Below are positions 1 to 7,010 of a stretch of 37,745 bases of DNA, piece after piece; within the stretch, counting starts at the first letter, position 1, and each line of letters starts with the position of its first letter. The notes below the pieces were generated by a model. It did no database searches, was not told the origin of the DNA, and was given only the letters and a program-made list of their open reading frames with translations. This DNA comes from Alistipes sp. (GTDB lineage Bacteria; Bacteroidota; Bacteroidia; Bacteroidales; Rikenellaceae): NCBI GenBank assembly GCA_020026435.1, contig JAHHQK010000020.1:1-37745 (forward strand). The letters run 5' to 3'. The translations under genes were made by a program, and so were the position numbers.

Positions 1-52
1 TCGCGACCCCAACCTTGGCAAGGTTGTGCTCTACCAACTGAGCTATTTCCGC
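1..52 (-). tRNA. tRNA-Gly (anticodon GCC), 3' part outside window
   Basis: Read on the minus strand, the gene starts at 52 with GCGGAAATAGCTCAGTTGG, a normal acceptor stem and D-arm, followed by the anticodon arm CCTTGCCAAGG with anticodon GCC, which decodes glycine GGC/GGU. The window edge cuts the molecule just after the variable loop, so the T-arm and 3' acceptor strand are missing. A matching promoter lies 26 nt upstream of the tRNA 5' end. Other tRNAs could follow outside the window; this cannot be seen. Confidence 0.93.
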
Positions 53-77
53 ATGACTTATTTCGTTATTGCGATTG

Positions 78-108
78 CAAAGGTAGGTAAAAAATCTGAA
101 TCTCCAAA
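78..108 (-). promoter_or_regulatory. Bacteroidota-type promoter of the tRNA-Gly gene
   Basis: On the minus strand TTTG (105-108) is followed after 19 nt by TACCTTTG (78-85), matching the Bacteroidota -33/-7 consensus TTTG...TAnnTTTG. Transcription would start near 71, about 19 nt before the tRNA. Confidence 0.75.
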
Positions 109-368
109 TAATTCGACAACTTTTTTAAAACTTTTTCAATCTCGATATTGTTAAATATTTAAAAATCAATAAGTAGTGGTGTGTGGTTTTTTTTGCCCGT
201 TTTTACCCTCCGAAGACCGACTCTCTCGTTTTTTCGCATAACGGCGGGATGCCTCCCTCGGCATGAGTGATGCGATCTTCCCCCCCCCGGAAAATCCAAA
301 ATTTTGGGATGATTGGCGCGGAATATGGAGGTGAAGTCCTAAAGCGGGGGTTTCAGCCCCGACATGGC
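109..368. other. Intergenic stretch without a recognisable gene
   Basis: AT-rich near the tRNA promoter. It then holds a C9 homopolymer (280-288), the 12-bp palindrome CCAAAATTTTGG (295-306) and a short GC stem (345-361) just past the stop of the AraC gene. The stem has no T-run, so a terminator call is not secure. No start codon with coding character is seen. Confidence 0.5.
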
Positions 369-1289
369 TTACTTGGTGCTTCGGTAGGCGGTCGGGGTCA
401 TGCCCGTGTGGCTCTTGAAGTACTTGCCGAAGAAGGACTGGTTGGGGAAGTTGAGGTAGTAGGAGATCTCCTGAATGCTCATCGAGGAGTATTTCAGCAG
501 GTTCTTCGCCTCGAGGATCACGAAATCGTCGATCCAGCTCACGGCCGTCCGTCCGCTGGTCTTGCGGATGATGGTGGTGAAGTACTTGGGCGTGAGGTTC
601 AGTTGGCGGGAGTAGAATCCCACGGAGCGTTCGATGTGGTAGTTCTGCGAGAGGATGCGCATGAAACGGTGGAAATACTCCTCGTTGCGGTTGCGGGGCG
701 AGGGGACGATTTCCGTGGGAGTGGCCGATACGTGGTGGGCGATGATGCGGCATACCTTATAAATAATCATGCGCAGGGCCGTGCGGATGACCTCGGTCGA
801 GTAGACGTCGTCGTTGTGGAACTCGCCCTCGTAGGAGATCTCGTCGAACGAACGCATGACGCTGTGCCAATCTTCGTTGTCGAGTTTGAGGGCGGGGTGC
901 CGCTCAACGCGCAGGAAGAGCCGCGAGAGGAGTTTCAGATCGACGTTGATGCGGCGGATGAACTCCTCCTCGCAGATGATCAGGTAAACCTCGGCGTTGT
1001 CCATGGATTCGATCTGGAGGAACGTGCCCGGGAGGTTGATGTAGAGCATCTGTTCGGTGAGAGTGTAGTGGTTGAGGTTGGAGGTGATGCTGATCGAACC
1101 TTTGGAACAAAAGGCTATGGCATAGGCATTCATTCGCATCGGGTAGCGGAACATGTTGAGGTCGATCTCGTCGGCCATGTTGACCTTTGAAGCGATCAGA
1201 CAACCTTCATGATAGAGATCCTCGGGGCGGAGTCCGCAGATGTCGATAAGTTGGGATAGGGAGAAGTTCTTAATTTCCTTTTTGTCCAT
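369..1289 (-). CDS. AraC-family transcriptional regulator
   Basis: A 306-residue protein with a variable N-terminal sensor-type region (about 1-200) and a C-terminal AraC double helix-turn-helix (about 210-306). The C-terminal part has the family hallmarks: an LNLTPKYFTTIIRKTSG first-helix segment and the YLNFPNQSFFGKYFKSHTG motif followed by TPTAYR. It is transcribed away from the RND efflux operon that begins at 1448, so it is likely the local regulator of that operon and of itself. A -7 element TATATTTG (1310-1317, minus) lies about 20 nt before the ATG at 1289, and a 36-bp dyad sits just upstream of it. The N-terminal ligand is unknown. Family assignment is sure; the target is inferred from position. 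Confidence 0.93.
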   Translation of the reverse strand: MDKKEIKNFSLSQLIDICGLRPEDLYHEGCLIASKVNMADEIDLNMFRYPMRMNAYAIAFCSKGSISITSNLNHYTLTEQMLYINLPGTFLQIESMDNAEVYLIICEEEFIRRINVDLKLLSRLFLRVERHPALKLDNEDWHSVMRSFDEISYEGEFHNDDVYSTEVIRTALRMIIYKVCRIIAHHVSATPTEIVPSPRNRNEEYFHRFMRILSQNYHIERSVGFYSRQLNLTPKYFTTIIRKTSGRTAVSWIDDFVILEAKNLLKYSSMSIQEISYYLNFPNQSFFGKYFKSHTGMTPTAYRSTK

Positions 1290-1309
1290 ATTATTAGCCT
1301 GTTTTGCGA

Positions 1310-1317
1310 CAAATATA
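1310..1317 (-). promoter_or_regulatory. -7 element of the AraC-type regulator gene
   Basis: TATATTTG on the minus strand matches TAnnTTTG and would give a leader of about 14 nt. No good TTTG is found 19-20 nt upstream. The place where it would be expected falls in the dyad at 1337-1372, which suggests that a bound protein affects this promoter. Confidence 0.55.
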
Positions 1318-1336
1318 GCAATTTTCGGCAGGGTAT

Positions 1337-1372
1337 TTCGCCGATAGGTTCAAAATCGAACCTTTTGGCGAA
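1337..1372. promoter_or_regulatory. 36-bp dyad, candidate operator for the efflux operon and its regulator
   Basis: Perfect nested inverted repeat TTCGCC-N3-AGGTTC-N6-GAACCT-N3-GGCGAA: 12 of 12 arm positions match. It lies between the divergent promoters, overlapping the expected -33 region of the AraC gene and ending about 24 bp before the -33 of the efflux operon. That placement suits an activator of the operon that represses its own gene. The function is inferred; the symmetry is seen directly. Confidence 0.6.
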
Positions 1373-1395
1373 TAGAGCCGACATAAGGGTCTGTA

Positions 1396-1422
1396 TTGAT
1401 CAGGGGGAAAGTCGCATCTTTG
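1396..1422 (+). promoter_or_regulatory. Candidate promoter of the RND efflux operon
   Basis: TTG (1396-1398), then 16 nt, then CATCTTTG (1415-1422), one base off TAnnTTTG. The imperfect -7 and short spacing fit a promoter that needs an activator. The start would be near 1429, about 20 nt before the ATG at 1448. Confidence 0.45.
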
Positions 1423-1447
1423 CATTGGATAAAAATTTTTTTTGACG

Positions 1448-2467
1448 ATGAAGATATATACATACCTATCGTTGCTGCTGTTGGCGGCGACGTCGTGCAA
1501 TGCTCCGAAGACGGCTCACGTGGCCGAACCGCTGCGCGTGGGAACTTTGGTGGCGAGAGCCTCGAATGAAACCCGCGATGCCACTTATGTGGGGGGAATC
1601 GAGGAGGAAAAGGCCGTTGCACTGAGTTTTCCGCTGGGGGGGACGCTCCTGCGTTCGGCCGTCCACGAGGGACAATATGTGTCGAAGGGAACCCTGCTGG
1701 CTGAACTGGACCGCACATCGGCCCTCCAGGCTTTCGATGCCTCGAAAGCCACGCTCGACCAGGCCGAGGATGCCTACCGCCGCCTCAAGCAGCTCTACGA
1801 CGAGGAGTCGCTGCCCGAGATCAAATGGGTGGAGGTCAATACGCGTCTGAGCCAGGCTCGCGCATCGTACCGTCTGGCCGAAAAGAACCTTGAGGATTGC
1901 GTGATCCGCGCTCCGTTCTCGGGTGTGATCGGCAAGAAGAGCGTCGAGGCCGGTGAGACCGTGCTGCCGGGAGTGCCGGTGATGACCCTGTTCGAGATCG
2001 GAGAGGTGAAGGTCCACTTCTCGGTGCCCGAGCAGGAGATCTCCTCGATTTCGCCCGAGAGCCGCATCGAGGTGCGTGTCGCCGCCCTGGACAACCGTCT
2101 CTTTACGGCCGTGAAGCCCGAAAAGGGTGTCGTGGCCGATCGCATGACCCATACCTATAATGTACGTGCCGTCATTCCCAATCCGGACCGCGCCCTGCTG
2201 CCCGGCATGGTGTGCCATGTGACCGTGGCTCCGGGTGACGAGGCAGAGGTGGCCGAGATCGTGCTCCCGCTGACGGCCGTGTGCCGCATGGGCAACGGCG
2301 ATCCCTTCGTGTGGGTTGTTCGCGGCGATTCGGTGAACCGCCGTGCGGTGACGCTCGGACGTCTGGTCGACAACGGCATTGTCCTCAATGGCGGCATCGA
2401 GGCCGGTGACCGCATCGTGACCGAGGGCATTCAGAAAATCGGTGAAGGTAGCAAAGTTGTTTGGTAA
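1448..2467 (+). CDS. RND efflux periplasmic adaptor (membrane fusion lipoprotein)
   Basis: A 339-residue HlyD/AcrA-type adaptor that would bridge the inner-membrane pump and the outer-membrane channel. The ATG at 1448 gives a lipoprotein signal ending LAATSC, so Cys17 would be lipidated; a TTG two codons upstream is less likely. The order is typical: N-terminal barrel-sandwich half with SFPLGGTLL and VHEGQYVSKGTLLAELD, a helical hairpin (about 85-130), the second lipoyl half (VIRAPFSGVIGKKSVEAGETV), then beta-barrel and membrane-proximal domains. It is first in a three-gene operon; its stop shares one base with the ATG of the pump gene (TAATG). The substrate cannot be read from sequence. The lipidated N-terminus is as in MexA/AcrA. 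Confidence 0.93.
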   Translation: MKIYTYLSLLLLAATSCNAPKTAHVAEPLRVGTLVARASNETRDATYVGGIEEEKAVALSFPLGGTLLRSAVHEGQYVSKGTLLAELDRTSALQAFDASKATLDQAEDAYRRLKQLYDEESLPEIKWVEVNTRLSQARASYRLAEKNLEDCVIRAPFSGVIGKKSVEAGETVLPGVPVMTLFEIGEVKVHFSVPEQEISSISPESRIEVRVAALDNRLFTAVKPEKGVVADRMTHTYNVRAVIPNPDRALLPGMVCHVTVAPGDEAEVAEIVLPLTAVCRMGNGDPFVWVVRGDSVNRRAVTLGRLVDNGIVLNGGIEAGDRIVTEGIQKIGEGSKVVW

Positions 2468-5400
2468 TGAAACATTCGCGTAATATCATAGTCTTGGCGA
2501 TGCGGGATTTCCGCATCACGTTCCTCATTATCGGCTGTCTGTTCCTGTTCGGACTGTTCGGACTGAAGGTGATGCCCAAGCAGGAATTCCCCGAGTTCAC
2601 GATCCGTCAGGGTCTGGTCATCGGAGTCTATCCCGGCGCCACTTCCGAGGAGGTGGAGGAGCAGCTGGCCCGTCCCCTGGAGCAGTTCCTGATGACCTAC
2701 AAGGAGGTCAAGCGATCGAAGACCACCTCCACGTCGGCCAACGGATTGTGTTTCGTGATGGTCGAGTTGCAGGACGAGATCAACGACAAGGACGCCGTGT
2801 GGTCGAAGATCAAGCACGGCATCACGGCCTTCAAGTCGCAGTTGCCGTCGGGTGTGGTCGCCCTGATCCCGAAGGATGACTTCGGCGACACGTCGGCCCT
2901 GCTCATCACGCTTGAATCCGACTCGCGCAGCTACCGCGAGCTCAAGGAATACATGGATGATCTGTCGGACCGTCTGCGCCGTATCGAGTCGGTGTCGAAC
3001 CTGCGTCCCTTCGGCCTGCAGTCCGAGCAGATCTCGGTCTATGCCGACCGCGAACGTCTGGCGGCCTACGGAATCAGCGAGATGACCTTCTTGTCGCTGC
3101 TCTCAATGCAGGGACTGACCCCCATGGGCGGTACGGTGAGCAACTCCTCCACGGAGACTCCCATCCATCTGACCTCGCCCCTGGGCAGCGAAAGGGAGGT
3201 GGCCGACCAGATCATCTGGAGCGACCCCTCGGGACGCACGCTGAGGGTGAAGGACGTGGCCCGCGTGGTGCGTGAGTACGACGAGCCGAAGAGCTACATC
3301 ATGAACAACGGCCACCGTTGCGTACTCCTTTCGATGGAGATGCGCCCGGGATTCAATGTCGTCTCCTATGGCGAGGAGGTGGACAAGGTGCTCAAGAAAT
3401 TCTCGGAGGTGGTTCTCCCCGACGATGTCCGCGTGGAGCGCATTGCCGACCAGGCCAAGGTGGTCCGAGACTCGGTGGCTTCGTTCCTGAGGGACCTGCT
3501 GATCTCGATGGCCATCATCATCGGTGTGATGATGTTGCTCTTCCCGTGGCGTTCGGCTGTGGTGGCAGCCATCACCATTCCCCTGTCGACGGCCATCTCC
3601 ATCGGATTCATGTACGCCTGCGGCATCCCGCTCAATACGGTGACGCTCGCCGCTCTGATCGTGGTGCTGGGTATGATCGTCGATAACTCCATCGTGGTTA
3701 TCGACGGCTACTTGGACTACCTCTCCCGGGGGCATTCGCGCTGGTTTGCCGCCGTGGAGAGTGCCCGCGAGTTCTTCCCCTCGCTGTTCCTGGCCACGAT
3801 CTGCATCTGCATGATCTTCTTCCCGCTGCTGGTGACCAACAAGGGTATCATCCTCGACTTCATCACCTATTTTCCCTGGACGGTGGCCATCAACCTTCTG
3901 GTGTCGCTGCTGCTGGCCATGATCGTCATCCCGTTCCTGGAGATCGTCATCATCCGCAAGGCTCCCGTGCAGGATCCCGCCAAACCGTCATTCACCGACC
4001 GCATACAGCGTCAGTACCGCAAGATCCTGGTGTGGACCTTTCGCCACGGATGGCTCACCATCGGACTGGGTGCCCTGTCGGTGGTCGTGGCACTGATGAT
4101 CGTTCCCTACCTCAATTTCCGAATGCTGCCCTATGCCGACCGCGACCAGTTTGCCGTGGAGATCTACCTTGGGGGTGATACGCCGCTGGAGCGTACGGCC
4201 GAGGTGGCTGATTCGGTCTACAAGGTGCTGAAGGCCGACCCGAGGGTGACCTCCATCACCTCGTTCATCGGCTGTTCGTCGCCGCGTTTCCAGATGAGTT
4301 ACGCCCCGCAGGTGGCCGGTAAGAACTACGCACAGTTCATCGTCAACACCACCTCGCTCGGCGACACGGAGGAACTCCTGGACGATTATGCCGACACGTG
4401 GGCCGACCGTTTTGCGGATGCCCACGTCAAGTTCAAGCAGCTTGACTACCAGAATGTCCCCTCGCTGGAGCTGCGTTTTTATGGCGATGACATCGACTCG
4501 CTGCACGTCGCAACGGACCGACTGATGGCCCGTATGCGCGAGATGCCCGGGCTGAAATGGGTCCACACGGACTACGACCAGCCGCAGGCCGTGGTCGACG
4601 TGCGCCTCGATCCCGTGGCGGCGTCGCAGCTGGGCATCACCCGCACGACGGCCGCCGCCAACCTGGCCCTGGCCGGAGGCGATGTGCCCCTGGGTTCGAT
4701 CTGGGAGGGGGATTACCAGATGCCTGTGGTGCTGAAGATCGACACCTCGGTCAAGGGTGACCGCACGCTGTCGGATGTCGAGAACACCTACATCTCGACC
4801 CCGGTGCCGAGTGTGAGCGTGCCTCTGCGTCAGGTTGCGAGCGTCGAGCCGCGTTGGAGCGAGAGCCGCATTGTCCACCGCAACGGAATGAGGTGTATGT
4901 CGGTGACGGCCGATCTGAAACGCGGGGCCAATGCCCTCCAGATGCTGGGCAAGATCCGCCACGTGGTCGAGCAGGAGATGACCCTGCCGCGCGGTGTGGA
5001 GTTCGAGATCGGCGGTGAGTACGAATTCGACCAGGAGACCATGCCGCCGATTGCCGCCGGACTGGGTATCTCGCTGGTGATCATATTTGTCTTCATCCTG
5101 ATCAACTTCCGGATGTTCGGCATCACGACGGTGGTCATGCTCTCGATGAGCCTTTGCCTGTTCGGAGCGATGATCGGATTGTGGATCTCGGGCTTCACGA
5201 TCGGCATCACGGCCGTGCTGGGCTTCATCACCCTGCTGGGTATGATTGTCCGCAACGTGATCCTGATGTATCAGTACGCCGAGGAAAAACGTATCGTCAA
5301 CCGCTGGCCGGCACGCATTGCCGCCTATGATGCGGGGCGTCGCCGTATGGTGCCGATTTTCCTGACGACGGCCACCACGGCCGTGGGTGTGATCCCGATG

Positions 5401-5520
5401 ATCATGAGCGGAAGTACGTTCTGGACACCGGTGGGTGTGACGATTTTTGCGGGAGGCATCGGTTCGCTTGTACTGGTGGTCACGGTGCTCCCGGTTCTCT
5501 ACTCCAAAATTTTCAAGTGA
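2467..5520 (+). CDS. RND-family efflux pump, inner-membrane permease
   Basis: A 1017-residue AcrB/MexB-superfamily permease with the usual plan: TM1, a large periplasmic loop, TM2-6, cytoplasmic loop, TM7, a second large loop, TM8-12. The ATG at 2467 overlaps the adaptor stop. The TM4 proton-relay motif reads GMIVDNSIVV (Asp406, Asn407), whereas AcrB has Asp-Asp, and the TM10 lysine of AcrB (Lys940) is replaced by Arg929 in GMIVRNVIL. Similar D-N pairs are known in other RND branches, so proton coupling need not be lost. It is translationally coupled to its neighbours and probably exports small hydrophobic or amphipathic compounds; a lipid or metabolite substrate is equally possible. Heavy-metal (CzcA) type is less likely because the characteristic metal-family motifs were not noticed. 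Confidence 0.93.
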   Translation: MKHSRNIIVLAMRDFRITFLIIGCLFLFGLFGLKVMPKQEFPEFTIRQGLVIGVYPGATSEEVEEQLARPLEQFLMTYKEVKRSKTTSTSANGLCFVMVELQDEINDKDAVWSKIKHGITAFKSQLPSGVVALIPKDDFGDTSALLITLESDSRSYRELKEYMDDLSDRLRRIESVSNLRPFGLQSEQISVYADRERLAAYGISEMTFLSLLSMQGLTPMGGTVSNSSTETPIHLTSPLGSEREVADQIIWSDPSGRTLRVKDVARVVREYDEPKSYIMNNGHRCVLLSMEMRPGFNVVSYGEEVDKVLKKFSEVVLPDDVRVERIADQAKVVRDSVASFLRDLLISMAIIIGVMMLLFPWRSAVVAAITIPLSTAISIGFMYACGIPLNTVTLAALIVVLGMIVDNSIVVIDGYLDYLSRGHSRWFAAVESAREFFPSLFLATICICMIFFPLLVTNKGIILDFITYFPWTVAINLLVSLLLAMIVIPFLEIVIIRKAPVQDPAKPSFTDRIQRQYRKILVWTFRHGWLTIGLGALSVVVALMIVPYLNFRMLPYADRDQFAVEIYLGGDTPLERTAEVADSVYKVLKADPRVTSITSFIGCSSPRFQMSYAPQVAGKNYAQFIVNTTSLGDTEELLDDYADTWADRFADAHVKFKQLDYQNVPSLELRFYGDDIDSLHVATDRLMARMREMPGLKWVHTDYDQPQAVVDVRLDPVAASQLGITRTTAAANLALAGGDVPLGSIWEGDYQMPVVLKIDTSVKGDRTLSDVENTYISTPVPSVSVPLRQVASVEPRWSESRIVHRNGMRCMSVTADLKRGANALQMLGKIRHVVEQEMTLPRGVEFEIGGEYEFDQETMPPIAAGLGISLVIIFVFILINFRMFGITTVVMLSMSLCLFGAMIGLWISGFTIGITAVLGFITLLGMIVRNVILMYQYAEEKRIVNRWPARIAAYDAGRRRMVPIFLTTATTAVGVIPMIMSGSTFWTPVGVTIFAGGIGSLVLVVTVLPVLYSKIFK

Positions 5521-6845
5521 TGAAACACAGACTTTCGATATTTCTGCTGACGGGAGCCTTCCTCGGGCTCTCGTCCGTGGCCGTGGCGCAGACCCTCTCG
5601 CTGGAGGAGTGCCGCGCCGCCGCCCTGGAGCATAACCGCACGCTGGCTTCGAGCCGCCTCGAATTGGAGGCTTCGCGCCAGATGCGCCGTGAGGCTTTGA
5701 CGAATTATTTCCCCAAAATCGCCGCCAAGGGCGGTGTGTTCCAGGCTCAGAACGGACTGGTGCAGGCCGATATCTCGGTGCCGCTGAATCTGCCGCCGAG
5801 CCTTCCGCTGCCGCAGTTGCCGCCGCTGGAGGTGCCGCTGTCGTTCATGAAGCGGGGCTTTGTGGTCAATGTCACGGTCGTGCAACCCGTCTTTGCGGGT
5901 CTGAAGATTGTCAACGGCAACAAGTTGGCCCGTCTGGGCGAAGAGGTCGGCGAGTTGCAGGTGCGCAAGAGTGAGGGCGAGGTCCGGGAGAAGACCGACA
6001 CCTATTTTTGGCAGATCGTCGCCCTGAAGGACAACCTTTCGACACTCCAGGCCGTGGACCGTCAGCTGGACGAGATCCATCGTCTGGTGGAGCTTTCGGT
6101 GCGGGCCGGCCTGGTGACCAAGAACGACCTGCTGCGCGTCGAGCTGCGCCGCCAGGAGATCGCCTCGGCCCGTCTGAAGTTGGAGAACGGCATCCGCCTC
6201 TCGAAGATGTTGCTGGCCCAGCATATCGGCATGAAGTGGGAGGGGTTCGATATCGGTCATGCGGATTTTGAACATCCGTCGGATCCCGCGTCGTGCTACG
6301 TCGACATGGACGAGGCGCTGGATCGGAGGGCCGAGTATCAGATGGCACAAAAGAATGTCGAGGCCCAGAAGTACAGGAAACGGATGGAACGCGGCAAGAT
6401 GCTTCCCACGGTGGGCATCGGTGCCGGTTACCAATACTATAACCTCACGGAGAAGCCTCTCAATACGGGTATGGTCTTTGCCGAGGTGAGCGTGCCGATT
6501 TCGGACTGGTGGGGTGGTTCCCACTCCTTGAAACGTGCCCGCATCGCCGAGCAGCAGGCCGAGAACCGACGCCTGGAAGCCGAGGAGATGATCATGATCG
6601 AGATCGAGAAGTCGTGGAACGATCTGCAGGAGGCTTACGCCCAGATCCAGATCGCCCGCCGTTCGGTATCCTCCTCGGAGGAGAACCTGCGCCAGCACCG
6701 CAACTTCTATGGTGCGGGTACGGCCTCGATGACCGACCTGCTGGATGCCGAGACCCTCTATACGCGTTCGCGCCACGAACTGACGGCCGCCCTCTCATCC
6801 TACTACGCCGCCCAGGCCGCCTATATGCGTGCCACGGGACGGTAG
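5520..6845 (+). CDS. TolC-family outer-membrane efflux channel
   Basis: A 441-residue OEP/TolC-like protein with a cleavable signal (MKHRLSIFLLTGAFLGLSS... ending VAVAQ) and two internally similar halves of long amphipathic helices, each with the usual beginning (LSLEECRAAALEHNR and VDMDEALDRRAEYQMAQK). The C-terminal half ends with the family pattern of a Gly/Ala/Ser turn, TDLLDAETLYTRSRHEL, then ALSSYYAAQAAYMRATG. The ATG at 5520 overlaps the pump TGA (TGATG), so a GTG one codon upstream is not needed. Third gene of the efflux operon, it supplies the exit duct; a strong terminator follows about 50 nt after the stop. Confidence 0.94.
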   Translation: MKHRLSIFLLTGAFLGLSSVAVAQTLSLEECRAAALEHNRTLASSRLELEASRQMRREALTNYFPKIAAKGGVFQAQNGLVQADISVPLNLPPSLPLPQLPPLEVPLSFMKRGFVVNVTVVQPVFAGLKIVNGNKLARLGEEVGELQVRKSEGEVREKTDTYFWQIVALKDNLSTLQAVDRQLDEIHRLVELSVRAGLVTKNDLLRVELRRQEIASARLKLENGIRLSKMLLAQHIGMKWEGFDIGHADFEHPSDPASCYVDMDEALDRRAEYQMAQKNVEAQKYRKRMERGKMLPTVGIGAGYQYYNLTEKPLNTGMVFAEVSVPISDWWGGSHSLKRARIAEQQAENRRLEAEEMIMIEIEKSWNDLQEAYAQIQIARRSVSSSEENLRQHRNFYGAGTASMTDLLDAETLYTRSRHELTAALSSYYAAQAAYMRATGR

Positions 6846-6897
6846 AGAGGGGGTGAGGTGAAGATACAGCCCTCGGGAGAGGATTTCTTTCCCGAAG

Positions 6898-6930
6898 AAA
6901 ACGACGGAAAAACATTCCGTCGTTTTTTTT
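6898..6930 (+). terminator. Rho-independent terminator of the efflux operon
   Basis: Stem AAAACGACGGAA / TTCCGTCGTTTT with a 5-nt loop, ending in an eight-T run. Confidence 0.9.
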
Positions 6931-7010
6931 GTGTCGAAAAGACCGGAATTTGCTAAAAAATCCCTACCTTAGAGGATGGTTTAAAACTAACGAACTCAAA
7001 ACTTCCCATA

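Noticed and set aside
280..288. C9 homopolymer as a phase-variation switch
   Set aside because: It lies in a non-coding stretch with no promoter or coding frame that it could control. The same holds for G9 at 20465-20473.
369..6845. Heavy-metal efflux (CusA/CzcA) identity for the RND operon
   Set aside because: The TM4 motif and overall pattern fit the drug/hydrophobe branch better, and no metal-binding Met or His clusters were noticed in the adaptor.
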